A DNA stretch of 64,000 nt from Cupriavidus sp. WGlv3. GTDB lineage: Bacteria; Pseudomonadota; Gammaproteobacteria; Burkholderiales; Burkholderiaceae. Shown in pieces: positions 1 through 23,276 of this stretch. The translations under genes and the position numbers were made by a program. The stretch spans positions 1 to 64,000 of the forward strand of contig NZ_JALHRX010000012.1 of the NCBI RefSeq assembly GCF_023952475.1. Direction: 5' to 3'. How positions within the stretch are numbered: position 1 is the first letter of the stretch; each line of letters starts with the position of its first letter. The notes under the pieces are model-generated. The model did no database searches. It saw nothing but the letters and a program-made list of their open reading frames with translations, and was not told the DNA's origin.

Positions 1-201
1 GCTTTTCCGTCGCCCGTTCGCGCGACGCCTCGCAACTCCGCCAGGCCGCTCCAGAGCCTCCAGGAGCCGTCCGACAAAGCCCCTATAGGGTGAGAACGCA
101 GAAATCCAAACTGCGCTTGTGGGAGCGGTCAGGCAGCGCCAGACGCGAAGCCGGAACGGCCTCCCGATCCATGGCAGCACAGCATCCGCAACGGAAAGTG
201 C
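1..201. other. Left edge, no gene seen
   Basis: No convincing coding region, RNA gene or repeat was found before the tRNA promoter. A short perfect palindrome (CCCTATAGGG) lies at 81-90, but nothing around it suggests a function. Confidence 0.5.
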
Positions 202-230
202 TTGACAGGAGCGGCGAGGAAGCCCATAAT
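202..230 (+). promoter_or_regulatory. sigma70 promoter of the tRNA-tufB operon
   Basis: TTGACA at 202-207 and CATAAT at 225-230 are separated by 17 bases, a near-consensus housekeeping promoter. The predicted transcript start is near 237, only about 8 bases before tRNA-Tyr. It probably drives the three tRNAs and the tuf gene behind them. Confidence 0.8.
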
Positions 231-244
231 CGATAGTTCTCTGC

Positions 245-330
245 GGAGAGGTGCCCGAGTGGCTAAAGGGGGCAGACTGTAAATCTGTTGGCTTACGCCT
301 ACGCTGGTTCGAATCCAGCCCTCTCCACCA
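245..330 (+). tRNA. tRNA-Tyr (GTA)
   Basis: The acceptor stem GGAGAGG pairs with CCTCTCC and the 3' CCA is encoded (328-330). The anticodon GTA lies in the loop and the GGTTCGAATCC T-arm is intact. The long variable arm and 86-base length fit a class II tyrosine tRNA. It is first in a tRNA-tufB operon, the arrangement known from E. coli. Confidence 0.97.
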
Positions 331-381
331 GAATGCAAGACAGCAGCCGGCAACGCCGGTGAAGAAGCAGGAAAGACCCGG

Positions 382-455
382 GCGGGTGTAGCTCAATGGT
401 AGAGCAGAAGCCTTCCAAGCTTACGACGAGGGTTCGATTCCCTTCACCCGCTCCA
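382..455 (+). tRNA. tRNA-Gly (TCC)
   Basis: The acceptor stem GCGGGTG pairs with CACCCGC, followed by T and an encoded CCA. The anticodon is TCC and the T-arm GGTTCGATTCC is canonical. Length is 74 bases. It is the second tRNA of the tufB operon. Confidence 0.97.
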
Positions 456-494
456 GTCGCGCGGTTGCTGTCATAAAGTAGTACGTCTAGTTTC

Positions 495-569
<75 letters not shown>

Positions 570-614
570 AATACCACGCACTGGCAATATCGCTACCGAG
601 ACAGGAGTCGCGAA

Positions 615-1805
<1,191 letters not shown>

Positions 1806-1817
1806 GCTGTTCGATAG

Positions 1818-1845
1818 CGAATGCGGCACCAACCGGCCGCATTCG
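1818..1845 (+). other. Hairpin between tufB and tRNA-Trp
   Basis: A 10-bp perfect stem (1818-1827 with 1836-1845) encloses an 8-base loop shortly after the tuf stop codon. No T-run follows, so it is more likely an RNA-processing or stability element than a full terminator. Confidence 0.5.
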
Positions 1846-1888
1846 TTGCCAGAGGGGTTGGCGCAAGCGTCGACCCCGAAGTTGTTTT

Positions 1889-1964
1889 AGGGGTATAGCT
1901 CAACTGGCAGAGCGTCGGTCTCCAAAACCGAAGGTTGGGGGTTCGATTCCCTCTGCCCCTGCCA
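1889..1964 (+). tRNA. tRNA-Trp (CCA)
   Basis: The acceptor stem AGGGGTA pairs with TGCCCCT (one T-G pair), discriminator G, and the 3' CCA is encoded. The anticodon is CCA. Length is 76 bases. The order tuf - tRNA-Trp - secE - nusG is conserved in many proteobacteria. Confidence 0.97.
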
Positions 1965-2023
1965 AATCAATCAGCCGCGTCGCGAGGAGCAATCGTGACG
2001 CGGCTTAGTCTCGTTTGCGAAAC

Positions 2024-2404
2024 ATGGCCAATCCCAATGTTGAAACCGTGAACGCCAACAGCGGCAAGTGGATGCTCGGCGTCGCGGTGCTGCTGGTGGT
2101 TGCCGGCGTCATCGGTTTCTATGCACTCGCACAGCAACCGTCCTATGTACGTGGCGCTGCGCTGTTCGGCGGTATTGCACTGGGCGTCGTCGTTGCACTG
2201 GTGTCTGCACCGGGCAAGGACTTCATTGGGTTCGCCAAAGAATCGTATCGGGAAGTTCGCAAGGTCGTCTGGCCGACGCGCAAGGAATCCGGGCAGATGA
2301 CCGGACTGGTCTTTGTCTTTGTCGTCATCATGGCACTGTTCCTGTGGTCGGCGGACAAGCTCATCGAGTGGATTGTGTTTTCGCTCGTACTGGGCTGGAA
2401 ATAA
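2024..2404 (+). CDS. secE: Preprotein translocase subunit SecE
   Basis: SecE is the small membrane subunit of the SecYEG channel and clamps SecY. The 126-residue product has two N-terminal hydrophobic segments (about residues 17-35 and 45-60) and the conserved C-terminal part: an amphipathic helix with the KVVWPTRKE motif, then a last membrane helix. This three-helix form is the E. coli type. ATG 2024 is preferred over a TTG three codons upstream. nusG follows after 10 bases, the usual secE-nusG pair. Confidence 0.95.
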   Translation: MANPNVETVNANSGKWMLGVAVLLVVAGVIGFYALAQQPSYVRGAALFGGIALGVVVALVSAPGKDFIGFAKESYREVRKVVWPTRKESGQMTGLVFVFVVIMALFLWSADKLIEWIVFSLVLGWK

Positions 2405-2414
2405 GAGGTAGCAC

Positions 2415-2996
2415 ATGACGGATAACGCTCAGCAGGAAACCACCGCGCCGGAATCGCCTTCGTCGAAGAAGCGCTGGTATGTCGTGCATGCCTACTCCGG
2501 CATGGAGAAGAGCGTGCAACGCGCGCTGCAGGAGCGCATCGAGCGCGCCGAGATGCAGGACAAGTTTGGCCGCATCCTGGTGCCGTCCGAGGAAGTGGTC
2601 GAAATCAAGGGTGGCCACAAGTCGGTCACCGAACGTCGTTTCTTCCCCGGCTACGTGCTGGTGGAAATGGAGATGACCGACGAGACCTGGCACCTGGTGA
2701 AGAACACCAGCAAGGTCACTGGTTTCGTGGGCGGCGCCCGCAATCGCCCGAGCCCGATTTCGCAGCGCGAAGTCGACAAGATCATGACCCAGATGCAGGA
2801 AGGGGTCGAGAAGCCGCGTCCAAAGACGCTGTTCGAAGTGGGCGAAATGGTGCGCGTCAAGGATGGCCCGTTCACCGACTTCAACGGCAACGTCGAAGAA
2901 GTGAACTACGAGAAATCGCGCCTGCGCGTCTCGGTCACCATCTTCGGGCGGGCCACGCCGGTCGAGCTCGAGTTCGGCCAGGTCGAGAAGGTTTAA
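2415..2996 (+). CDS. nusG: Transcription antitermination/termination protein NusG
   Basis: NusG binds RNA polymerase and couples it to Rho or to the ribosome. The 193-residue protein starts after a poorly conserved, Ser/Pro-rich tail and then shows [16 protein letters not shown], the RNP-like NGN domain. A C-terminal KOW domain has [16 protein letters not shown]. Length is slightly above E. coli NusG (181) because of the N-terminal tail. Start ATG 2415 follows GAGGT. It is co-transcribed with secE. Confidence 0.97.
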   Translation: MTDNAQQETTAPESPSSKKRWYVVHAYSGMEKSVQRALQERIERAEMQDKFGRILVPSEEVVEIKGGHKSVTERRFFPGYVLVEMEMTDETWHLVKNTSKVTGFVGGARNRPSPISQREVDKIMTQMQEGVEKPRPKTLFEVGEMVRVKDGPFTDFNGNVEEVNYEKSRLRVSVTIFGRATPVELEFGQVEKV

Positions 2997-3038
2997 GGAA
3001 TTTGCCGGTTGTCGGCCGCAAGGTCGGCAACGGGCAAC

Positions 3039-3060
3039 GGCAGTGCCCCAGGGCACTGCC
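3039..3060 (+). promoter_or_regulatory. Hairpin in the rplK leader
   Basis: GGCAGTGCCC (3039-3048) and GGGCACTGCC (3051-3060) form a perfect inverted repeat with almost no loop, in the 162-base gap between nusG and rplK. In E. coli, L1 represses the L11 operon by binding this leader. The sequence shows a structured leader but I cannot identify the exact L1 site. No T-run follows. Confidence 0.4.
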
Positions 3061-3158
3061 AAAGAGGAGCGTGAGGCCGTGCCACCGGTGCGGCGACAGC
3101 GCGTTACGACTCAACAGGATCGCAACCCCTCCGTGGAGCGGTCCGGATTGGAGTAGAG

Positions 3159-3590
3159 ATGGCCAAGAAGATCATTGGCTTTATCAAGCTGCAGATTCCG
3201 GCTGGTAAGGCAAATCCCTCCCCGCCCGTTGGTCCCGCACTGGGTCAGCGTGGTCTGAACATCATGGAGTTCTGCAAGGCGTTCAACGCCCAGACCCAGG
3301 GTATGGAACCCGGTCTGCCGGTGCCGGTGGTGATTACCGCCTTCGCCGACAAGAGCTTCACCTTCGTGATGAAGTCGCCGCCGGCGACCGTGCTGATCAA
3401 GAAGGCAGCCGGCATCACCAAGGGTTCGCCGAAGCCCCACACCGACAAGGTTGGCAAGATCACCCGCGCCCAGGCTGAAGAAATCGCCAAGGCCAAGAAC
3501 GCTGACCTGACCGCCGCCGACCTGGACGCCGCCGTGCGTACCATCGCCGGTTCGGCTCGTTCGATGGGCATTACCGTGGAGGGTCTGTAA
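3159..3590 (+). CDS. rplK: 50S ribosomal protein L11
   Basis: L11 forms part of the GTPase-associated centre with 23S rRNA and is needed for stringent-response sensing by RelA. The 143-residue protein has the N-terminal [20 protein letters not shown] segment and the C-terminal RNA-binding domain ending [12 protein letters not shown]. Start ATG 3159 follows GGAG. The stop codon directly abuts the rplA start, so the two are translationally coupled. Confidence 0.98.
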   Translation: MAKKIIGFIKLQIPAGKANPSPPVGPALGQRGLNIMEFCKAFNAQTQGMEPGLPVPVVITAFADKSFTFVMKSPPATVLIKKAAGITKGSPKPHTDKVGKITRAQAEEIAKAKNADLTAADLDAAVRTIAGSARSMGITVEGL

Positions 3591-4286
3591 ATGGCTAAGG
3601 TTTCCAAGCGCGTCGCCGCCAACAAGGCGAAGATCGAGCGTACCAAGTTCTACCCGATCGACGAGGCCCTGGGCCTGGTGAAGGGCTGCGCCTCGGCGAA
3701 GTTCGACGAGTCGATCGATGTGGCCGTGCAACTGGGCATCGACGCCAAGAAGTCGGACCAGGTGGTTCGTGGTTCCGTGGTGCTGCCCGCCGGTACCGGC
3801 AAGTCGGTGCGCGTGGCTGTGTTCGCTCAAGGCGAAAAGGCCGAGGCCGCCAAGGCCGCCGGTGCCGACATCGTCGGCATGGAAGACCTGGCTGAGCAAG
3901 TCAAGGCCGGCAACCTGAACTTCGACGTCGTGATCGCTTCGCCGGATACGATGCGTATCGTCGGTACGCTGGGCCAGATCCTGGGCCCGCGCGGCCTGAT
4001 GCCGAACCCGAAGGTTGGCACCGTGACCCCCGACGTGGCCCAGGCCGTGAAGAACGCCAAGGCCGGTCAGGTCCAGTTCCGTGTCGACAAGGCCGGTATC
4101 ATCCACGCCACCATCGGCCGTCGTTCGTTCGAAGACACCGCGCTGAAGAGCAACCTGTCGGCGCTGCTGGACGCGCTGGTCAAGGCCAAGCCGGCCACCA
4201 GCAAGGGCGTTTACCTGCGCAAGATCGCCGTCTCGTCGACCATGGGCGTGGGCGTGCGTGTCGACCAGGCTACGCTGGCAGCCTGA
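3591..4286 (+). CDS. rplA: 50S ribosomal protein L1
   Basis: L1 builds the mobile stalk at the E site and, in E. coli, represses its own operon. The 231-residue protein contains the conserved [15 protein letters not shown] segment (about 128-142) and the C-terminal [11 protein letters not shown] end. Its ATG immediately follows the rplK stop codon. A 407-base gap to rplJ follows, where the next regulatory unit begins. Confidence 0.98.
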   Translation: MAKVSKRVAANKAKIERTKFYPIDEALGLVKGCASAKFDESIDVAVQLGIDAKKSDQVVRGSVVLPAGTGKSVRVAVFAQGEKAEAAKAAGADIVGMEDLAEQVKAGNLNFDVVIASPDTMRIVGTLGQILGPRGLMPNPKVGTVTPDVAQAVKNAKAGQVQFRVDKAGIIHATIGRRSFEDTALKSNLSALLDALVKAKPATSKGVYLRKIAVSSTMGVGVRVDQATLAA

Positions 4287-4693
4287 GCTGACGGCAAATT
4301 GCTGACCGGAACCCGATAACACCGGTCGGCAAGAAGAATTGAAGATCCCGGCCGATGGCGGGGGTCATCTCCGGACCGCAAGGAATGGAGCAAGGCTTTG
4401 GGCAGTGGTGTCGTGATGGATGCGCAAGCATTGGCGGCACTGCTGGTTATCAAAGACCGCTGGTGTCCTTGTCCGCGGCAGTGATGCGGAAAGGGCTTAA
4501 TCGGTCGGAGCAGGAGCGAAGGCTTCACGCCTGAGCCATGTCTTCCGGCCAGCCAGCGCAGATGGCGCACCCGAAGGGATTGAAGCAACCGGGCACTGAC
4601 CCGGCTGATTCGGGCCAATCGGACGCCGTTCGTTTGTGCTGACGTGAAGGCTCCGGTATTGCCGGAGACACAGCGTCATTTTGGAGCTTAACC
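4287..4693 (+). promoter_or_regulatory. rplJ (L10) leader region
   Basis: This 407-base gap holds no convincing gene. Near its end TGACG (4640-4644) pairs with CGTCA (4674-4678), enclosing an inner stem CTCCGG (4651-4656) with CCGGAG (4662-4667). The internal loops (TGAAGG opposite ACACAG) give a stem-internal loop-stem shape like the L10(L7/L12)4 autoregulatory leader, which lies at this place in many bacteria. No clear promoter was found in the gap. The assignment as an L10 leader is inference from position and shape. Confidence 0.55.
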
Positions 4694-5215
4694 GTGCCAC
4701 TCAATATTGAAGATAAGAAGGCCGTCGTTGCTGAGGTCTCGGCGCAAGTCGCCAAGGCCCAGACCATCGTCGTCGCCGAATATCGCGGCATTGCGGTTGG
4801 CGATCTGACCAAGCTGCGTGCTACCGCTCGCCAGCAAGGCGTGTACCTGCGCGTTCTGAAGAACACGCTGGCCCGCCGCGCCGTCGAAGGTACGCCGTTT
4901 GCAGGCCTCGCAGAGCAGATGACCGGTCCGCTGATCTACGGTATTTCCGAAGATGCAGTGGCCTCGGCCAAGGTTCTGAACGACTTCGCCAAGACCAACG
5001 ACAAGCTGGTCCTGCGCGCCGGGTCGTATGACGGCAAGGTTCTCGACGCTGCCGCCGTGAAGGCGCTGGCCTCGATCCCGAGCCGCGACGAACTGATTGC
5101 TCAGCTGCTGGGCGTGATGCAGGCACCGGTGTCGGGCTTCGCCCGTCTGCTGGCTGCCCTGGCCGCCAAGAAGGAAGAAGGCGCTCCCGCGGAAGCGGAA
5201 GCTGCCGGCGCCTAA
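4694..5215 (+). CDS. rplJ: 50S ribosomal protein L10
   Basis: L10 anchors L7/L12 dimers on the ribosome and represses its own operon as the L10-L7/L12 complex. The 173-residue protein has the family N-terminus ([25 protein letters not shown]) and an Ala/Glu-rich C-terminal helix for L7/L12 binding. The start is GTG 4694, with GGAG at 4683-4686; no ATG in frame would give the normal N-terminus. rplL follows after 69 bases. Confidence 0.97.
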   Translation: MPLNIEDKKAVVAEVSAQVAKAQTIVVAEYRGIAVGDLTKLRATARQQGVYLRVLKNTLARRAVEGTPFAGLAEQMTGPLIYGISEDAVASAKVLNDFAKTNDKLVLRAGSYDGKVLDAAAVKALASIPSRDELIAQLLGVMQAPVSGFARLLAALAAKKEEGAPAEAEAAGA

Positions 5216-5284
5216 GGCAATCCAGGCCGCGCATCGAAAGATCGCATTACCGATACCGAATCAAATCTAGTAGGAGTATTTCAA

Positions 5285-5659
5285 ATGGCAATCACCAAAG
5301 ACGACATCCTGGAAGCCGTTGGCGCGATGTCCGTGATGGAACTGAACGACCTGGTCAAGGCGTTCGAAGAGAAGTTTGGCGTGTCGGCTGCTGCCATGGC
5401 CGTGGCTGCTGCTCCGGGCGCTGGCGGTGCTGCTGCTGCCGAAGAGCAGACCGAGTTCAACGTGATCCTGGCCGAAGTCGGCGCCAACAAGGTCGGCGTG
5501 ATTAAGGCTGTTCGCGAAATCACCGGTCTGGGCCTGAAGGAAGCCAAGGACCTGGTCGATGGCGCACCGAAGCCCGTCAAGGAAGGCGTGGACAAGGCCG
5601 CTGCTGCCGAAGCCAAGAAGAAGCTGGAAGACGCCGGCGCCAAGGTCGACGTCAAGTAA
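5285..5659 (+). CDS. rplL: 50S ribosomal protein L7/L12
   Basis: L7/L12 is the acidic stalk protein that recruits translation GTPases. The 124-residue protein has an N-terminal dimerisation region, an Ala/Gly-rich hinge (about 36-56) and the C-terminal domain with [20 protein letters not shown]. Start ATG 5285 follows TAGGAG. It is the last ribosomal protein gene before rpoB, with a structured 429-base intercistronic region after it. Confidence 0.98.
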   Translation: MAITKDDILEAVGAMSVMELNDLVKAFEEKFGVSAAAMAVAAAPGAGGAAAAEEQTEFNVILAEVGANKVGVIKAVREITGLGLKEAKDLVDGAPKPVKEGVDKAAAAEAKKKLEDAGAKVDVK

Positions 5660-5694
5660 TGCTGTACTCGCGTGCCCTCGCGGCACGCGAATGG

Positions 5695-5731
5695 GGCTGG
5701 CAAAGGGAAATTTCCCGGCGCCAGCCTTTTT
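5695..5731 (+). terminator. Terminator/attenuator between rplL and rpoB
   Basis: GGCTGGC (5695-5701) pairs with GCCAGCC (5720-5726), with an inner perfect palindrome GGGAAATTTCCC (5705-5716), followed by five T. In E. coli a partial terminator here lets ribosomal protein mRNA exceed rpoBC mRNA. The same role is likely, as no other clear promoter was found before rpoB. Confidence 0.75.
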
Positions 5732-5840
5732 GCGCTTGTGCGATTGTGTTTTAGTCACCACTCGGCACAGCGCCGATTGCGGAAAAAGTGATGTTTGCGA
5801 TTCGCGGCGAGGTTCGATTTGCCGGCGATTCAGCAGAGGC

Positions 5841-5907
5841 CAAACATCAGTGGCACACTAAGTGGTTGCTGCTGATGTTTGTCTTCTGAACCGACTGCAG
5901 AAGACAA
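5841..5907 (+). promoter_or_regulatory. Tandem hairpins in the rplL-rpoB spacer
   Basis: CAAACATCAG (5841-5850) pairs with CTGATGTTTG (5872-5881), and TTGTCTTCTG (5879-5888) pairs with CAGAAGACAA (5898-5907). The two stems share three bases, so only one can be fully formed. E. coli has an RNase III cleavage site in this spacer; a similar processing element is plausible. The rest of the spacer (5908-6088) shows no gene. Confidence 0.5.
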
Positions 5908-6088
5908 GTTTGGTCGGGTGTCCCCCGGGCGAGTACAGGCGTTGCGCTGAAGCGACGACCACACCGCCCGCAGCGTGCGGACACCGTCAGCCAGAGGTTG
6001 GTAGCGGCCAACCGCCAAATCCCCTCCCAGTCGCTGAACACCTCAGGCGCGGCCAGGTCCAGCCGTCCTGCGATGATTCGGAGATCCC

Positions 6089-10195
<4,107 letters not shown>

Positions 10196-10309
10196 TCGAG
10201 ACGATGCGGGTGCCGGCCACGGCGGGCACCCACCAGCGAAGGATTTCCCACAGATTGAATGCCACGGCACCGGACAGACTCCGGCGCGGTGGCGAAACAA
10301 GGAGTTGCA

Positions 10310-14551
<4,242 letters not shown>

Positions 14552-14587
14552 TCTCGTAGCAGCAATGGCCGCCGCAAGGCGGACCAA

Positions 14588-14618
14588 AGCCCGGCTGATC
14601 CAGCCGGGCTTTTTTTTT
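14588..14618 (+). terminator. Intrinsic terminator of the rpoBC operon
   Basis: A perfect 10-bp stem (14588-14597 with 14601-14610) with a 3-base loop is followed by a run of nine T (14610-14618). This is a textbook rho-independent terminator at the end of the secE-to-rpoC unit. Confidence 0.95.
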
Positions 14619-14736
14619 GTCCGCGCACGGCGGCGCCTTTCGTGAGAAACATCGGAGAGTTTGGCGCGCAGGTGCGGCGGCCGGCCCCCTTAGTGGTAAG
14701 GTTACGGCTTTTCCGGCTCCAGCATTTCCGTTGTCC

Positions 14737-16584
<1,848 letters not shown>

Positions 16585-16614
16585 CCGCTACGGTCCGCCA
16601 GTCGGGTATACGGC

Positions 16615-16643
16615 TTGACGGTATACGATTCCGCTGCTAGGAT
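16615..16643 (+). promoter_or_regulatory. sigma70 promoter of the str operon
   Basis: TTGACG (16615-16620) and TAGGAT (16638-16643) are 17 bases apart. The predicted start near 16650 gives a leader of about 270 bases before rpsL, with no gene in it. The -35 box is flanked by two GTATACG copies at 16606-16612 and 16621-16627. Confidence 0.75.
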
Positions 16644-16922
16644 GCCAGATTCGAGTTTTTGGCTTTGGATTTCGCTCGCCCGTCGGATAAGTGGCCTTCA
16701 GGTCGCGGCCGGCAAGCCTACCGGACTGGGTTTCTTCCATGGACGGGTGGCGGCAGACGCGGGATCCGGGTGCCGGCTCGCGCTCTTTGGCATGCTGTTA
16801 CCGCACAGTCCCGTCTCCAGAGCGCCCGCTCACCTCTCCCGTCCAAAACCCGTAGTTGCCTCTCCAGCCTGGCGCATGCCGGCGCGAGGGGCGTTTTTCG
16901 TAAAACCAAGCTGGATTGAACA

Positions 16923-17300
16923 ATGCCAACTATCAACCAACTGGTTCGCAAGCCGCGCGTCTCGGAAGTCGTCAAGAGCAAGAGCCCGGCGCTTGAGAAC
17001 TGCCCCCAGCGTCGTGGCGTGTGCACCCGTGTGTACACCACGACGCCTAAGAAGCCGAACTCGGCACTGCGTAAGGTCGCCAAGGTGCGCCTGACCAACG
17101 GTTTCGAAGTCATTTCGTACATCGGCGGTGAAGGCCACAACCTGCAGGAACACTCGGTCGTGCTGATCCGCGGCGGTCGTGTGAAGGATCTGCCGGGTGT
17201 GCGTTACCACATCGTCCGTGGTTCGCTGGATCTGCAAGGCGTGAAGGACCGCAAGCAGGCCCGTTCGAAGTACGGCGCGAAGCGTCCGAAGGCAGCCTAA
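16923..17300 (+). CDS. rpsL: 30S ribosomal protein S12
   Basis: S12 lies at the decoding centre and controls accuracy. The 125-residue protein has the [19 protein letters not shown] segment with Lys43 and the [12 protein letters not shown] segment with Lys88, both in the wild-type (streptomycin-sensitive) state. It is the first gene of the str operon. The 224-base gap to rpsG is where S7 binds to repress translation in E. coli. Confidence 0.98.
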   Translation: MPTINQLVRKPRVSEVVKSKSPALENCPQRRGVCTRVYTTTPKKPNSALRKVAKVRLTNGFEVISYIGGEGHNLQEHSVVLIRGGRVKDLPGVRYHIVRGSLDLQGVKDRKQARSKYGAKRPKAA

Positions 17301-17524
17301 GTTTTGGCCGCCTGGGCCCGCGAGGCCCGAAGCAACAGACGATAGCCTGTGGCGTGAGTCATGGTGCTGTCACCAGGCGGCGGTACAACGGAGCGCCTTT
17401 TTGGCAACCGTGCCGTCGAGTAAGTGGTCACCCGGCGAATTTGCTGTCTTTGCATGCAAGCTAGTTGGTGGCCGGAGAGCGGGAAATTCTGACCGCGCTC
17501 TCAACTGAATCTAAAGGAAAGAAG

Positions 17525-17995
17525 ATGCCACGTCGTCGTGAAGTCCCCAAGCGGGATGTTCTGCCTGATCCGAAGTTCGGCAACGTTGAAGTTGCCAAGT
17601 TCATGAACGTGCTGATGCTGGACGGCAAGAAGTCGGTTGCCGAACGTATCGTTTATGGCGCGTTCGACCAGATCGAAAAGAAGGCAGGCAAGGCCCCCAT
17701 CGAGGTGTTCTCCGTTGCGATCAACAACGTGAAGCCGGTGGTGGAAGTGAAGAGCCGTCGCGTGGGCGGCGCCAACTATCAGGTTCCGGTCGAAGTCCGT
17801 CCGTCGCGTCGTTTGGCATTGGCGATGCGTTGGCTGCGCGAGGCCGCGAAGAAACGCAGCGAGAAGTCGATGGCGCTGCGCCTGGCAGGTGAGCTGCTGG
17901 AAGCATCGGAAGGCCGTGGCGGCGCGATGAAGAAGCGCGACGAAGTGCACCGCATGGCCGAAGCCAACAAGGCGTTCTCGCACTTCCGCTTCTAA
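17525..17995 (+). CDS. rpsG: 30S ribosomal protein S7
   Basis: S7 starts assembly of the 30S head and contacts E-site tRNA. The 156-residue protein begins [20 protein letters not shown] and contains [20 protein letters not shown], both standard. ATG 17525 follows AAAGGAAAG; an in-frame 20-codon extension upstream has no ribosome site and is not conserved. fusA follows after 117 bases. Confidence 0.97.
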   Translation: MPRRREVPKRDVLPDPKFGNVEVAKFMNVLMLDGKKSVAERIVYGAFDQIEKKAGKAPIEVFSVAINNVKPVVEVKSRRVGGANYQVPVEVRPSRRLALAMRWLREAAKKRSEKSMALRLAGELLEASEGRGGAMKKRDEVHRMAEANKAFSHFRF

Positions 17996-18020
17996 AGCGA
18001 GCGAAAACATTGTTGGTTGC

Positions 18021-18060
18021 CGGGCGGGTTGTGTTTTTACACATCTCGCCCGTTTGTGTT
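18021..18060 (+). terminator. Weak attenuator between rpsG and fusA
   Basis: CGGGCG (18021-18026) pairs with CGCCCG (18047-18052) and an inner GTGT/ACAC stem closes the loop. A T-rich but interrupted tail (TTTGTGTT) follows. It may cause partial termination or 3'-end processing, not full operon end. Confidence 0.4.
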
Positions 18061-18112
18061 AGGGGCGCGGGCCATGAGATGCCGGCGCCTCACGGACGAA
18101 TAGAGGATTAAA

Positions 18113-20221
<2,109 letters not shown>

Positions 20222-20232
20222 ATAAGCTGTAT

Positions 20233-20260
20233 GCCGCCGCACCCACCGGGGTGCGGCGGC
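20233..20260 (+). other. 12-bp intercistronic hairpin fusA-tuf
   Basis: GCCGCCGCACCC (20233-20244) pairs perfectly with GGGTGCGGCGGC (20249-20260) around an ACCG loop, 12 bases after the fusA stop. There is no T-run. It is likely an mRNA stability or processing element separating fusA and tuf segments. Confidence 0.6.
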
Positions 20261-20303
20261 GTGATGAATCGACAAGACTGCATTCCATTAGGAGCTGAAA
20301 AAA

Positions 20304-21494
<1,191 letters not shown>

Positions 21495-21503
21495 GCACTT
21501 CCT

Positions 21504-21527
21504 GGGACATGCCCGCGGGCATGTCCC
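21504..21527 (+). other. 24-bp perfect palindrome tuf-rpsJ
   Basis: A perfect 24-base inverted repeat, GGGACATGCCCG at 21504-21515 mirrored at 21516-21527, lies 9 bases after the tuf stop. RNA from it would form a long stem with a minimal loop. No T-run follows, so processing or 3'-end protection is more likely than termination. Confidence 0.6.
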
Positions 21528-21571
21528 CATTCAACGGGCAGCTTGCCCAATCGCTCTTTTAAGGAAATATC

Positions 21572-21880
21572 ATGCAGAACCAGAAGATCCGTATCCGCCT
21601 GAAGGCTTTCGACTATCGCCTGATCGACCAGTCGGCTGCCGAAATCGTGGATACCGCCAAGCGTACCGGCGCGATCGTCAAGGGCCCGGTGCCCCTGCCG
21701 ACCCGCATCCAGCGCTTCGACATCCTGCGTTCGCCGCACGTCAACAAGACCAGCCGCGATCAGTTCGAGATCCGCACCCACCAGCGCCTGATGGACATCG
21801 TCGACCCGACCGACAAGACGGTTGACGCGCTGATGAAGCTCGACCTGCCGGCAGGCGTGGACGTCGAGATCAAGGTGTAA
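21572..21880 (+). CDS. rpsJ: 30S ribosomal protein S10
   Basis: S10 is a 30S head protein and, as NusE, a partner of NusB/NusG in antitermination. The 102-residue protein starts [19 protein letters not shown] and has the [13 protein letters not shown] segment. Start ATG 21572 follows AAGGA. Unusually for the S10 gene, it closes the str operon here: a strong terminator follows and rplC lies 5.6 kb away beyond a catabolic island. Confidence 0.98.
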   Translation: MQNQKIRIRLKAFDYRLIDQSAAEIVDTAKRTGAIVKGPVPLPTRIQRFDILRSPHVNKTSRDQFEIRTHQRLMDIVDPTDKTVDALMKLDLPAGVDVEIKV

Positions 21881-21915
21881 CTATGTTTCGGGCCGCCCAC
21901 GCGGCTTGATGCAGC

Positions 21916-21944
21916 AAAACGGCGAACCTCGGTTCGCCGTTTTT
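21916..21944. terminator. Bidirectional terminator rpsJ / araC-type gene
   Basis: ACGGCGAACC (21919-21928) pairs with GGTTCGCCGT (21931-21940) around a 2-base loop, flanked by an A-run on the left and a T-run on the right. It therefore works on both strands, ending rpsJ transcripts from the left and regulator transcripts from the right. Confidence 0.92.
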
Positions 21945-21983
21945 GTTTGGTGGCGCGCCGCACCGGCAGCGCCCGACAGGCCC

Positions 21984-22997
21984 TTACACGCTGCCGCGCC
22001 GGCGCAGCGTCTCGGCCGGGCACTCGCCGAACGCGCGCCGGTATTCGGCGCTGAAGCGCCCCAGGTGGGTAAAGCCCCAGCGCAGCGCGGCGCCCGTCAC
22101 CGACGCCAGCGCCGCATCGTTGAGCAGGTCGTGCCGTACCCGGTCGAGCCGGACCGTGCGCAGATAGGCCATCGGGCTCAGCCCGCGATGCTCGCGGAAC
22201 CCCGCATACAGGCTGCGCAGGCTGACGCCCGCGATCTCCGCCAGCAGCGCCGGCGTCAGCGCGGCGGCGGCATGAGCGTGGATATACTCCTCGACCACTT
22301 TCACATGGCGCGGCGCCAGTGGCTTGCCGTGCCGCTGCAGCGCCTCCGACAGGCTGTGCGGCTGCAGCGTCAGCAGCGCGCCGATCACCAGTTGCTCGAG
22401 CTGACATGCCGTCAGCGGATGGCGCGCCGCTGCCGGTGCCACCGACAGCATCTGCGCCAGATACTCCATCAATGAATACCAGCCGGCGCTGCGCCAGGCC
22501 ATGGCGAGCTGGAAGCGCAGCGGCGGGTCCGGGCGATGTCCAAGATAGGCGGCGCACACGCGCTCCAGCGCGCTGCGCTCGATGCGCACGATCAGTTGGT
22601 CGTTGTCCGCGCTCCAGCGCATCAGCAGCGGATCGCTGGGCGTCAGCACGGAAGCGCAGTCCGGCGTCGACACGATCTGCTGCGCGCCGCAACGAATCTC
22701 AGCCTGGCCGCTGAGCGGCATCTGCACCAGCAGGAAGTCTCCGAGCGGCCCCGGGTCGATGGTGACATCGGCTCCGTAGGCGAGCCGGTTGAGCGACACC
22801 GCGCCCAGCGGGGCGTGGTGCATGCGGGCCGACAGGCTGGTCCCGCGGATATCGAGCCGGTGAGGCTTGAAGACCTTGCCGACCGCCGCGCGCGTCTGCC
22901 CGAGGTCGGTCGAGGCGAACACCTGGCGCCCGGCATCGTGTAGCAGGGCATGCGCCAGCGGCGCCGGCGCGCGGGCAGTCGGGGGCAGCTGCAACAT
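21984..22997 (-). CDS. AraC-family regulator of the indole-type island
   Basis: The 337-residue protein has a variable N-terminal sensing region and a C-terminal AraC/XylS DNA-binding domain (about 230-335) with two helix-turn-helix segments, including [26 protein letters not shown] and the terminal [22 protein letters not shown]. The N-terminal half resembles the AraC-binding-like-domain type used by regulators of aromatic catabolism. I chose the ATG at 22997 because AGAGGAG precedes it; 29 in-frame codons upstream lack support. It is transcribed away from the oxygenase genes and is probably their inducer-dependent activator. The effector is not shown by sequence. Confidence 0.88.
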   Translation of the reverse strand: MLQLPPTARAPAPLAHALLHDAGRQVFASTDLGQTRAAVGKVFKPHRLDIRGTSLSARMHHAPLGAVSLNRLAYGADVTIDPGPLGDFLLVQMPLSGQAEIRCGAQQIVSTPDCASVLTPSDPLLMRWSADNDQLIVRIERSALERVCAAYLGHRPDPPLRFQLAMAWRSAGWYSLMEYLAQMLSVAPAAARHPLTACQLEQLVIGALLTLQPHSLSEALQRHGKPLAPRHVKVVEEYIHAHAAAALTPALLAEIAGVSLRSLYAGFREHRGLSPMAYLRTVRLDRVRHDLLNDAALASVTGAALRWGFTHLGRFSAEYRRAFGECPAETLRRRGSV

Positions 22998-23276
22998 GGT
23001 CTCGCTCCTCTGGCGTGGCCGCGGCGCTGGCTGGCGTCCACGGCGGCGGGCCGGGTCGCCATGCGCGCAGCATGGTCCACGCAACCACTATAGCGGATCG
23101 ACCCGCGCGACCCTGGCCTTGCGTTGACCGAAGCCTGACTTTCCTGCACTAATCGGATAGCCGCTGCACTCGGCGGCTAGTTTGCTGCGGTGCGGAGCCA
23201 CCATCATGGGATCCAGCACGGCAGCGCAACCCTCCACCAGCTGTCAGCCAACAGAGAACGACAAGGAGCGCAGGCC
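22998..23276. promoter_or_regulatory. Divergent control region of the island
   Basis: On the plus strand TTGACC (23124-23129) lies 18 bases before ACTAAT (23148-23153). On the minus strand a TATAGT -10 box occupies 23092-23087, with no good -35, as expected for an activator-dependent or weak promoter. CTGCACT occurs twice in direct orientation at 23144-23150 and 23164-23170, 20 bases apart, and TAGCCGC (23158-23164) mirrors GCGGCTA (23173-23179). The repeats could be AraC-type half-sites. Promoter choice is tentative. Confidence 0.45.

Noticed and set aside
14617-14736. 40-codon in-frame extension of recQ
   Set aside because: It starts inside the rpoC terminator T-run and has no ribosome site; ATG 14737 gives the conserved start.
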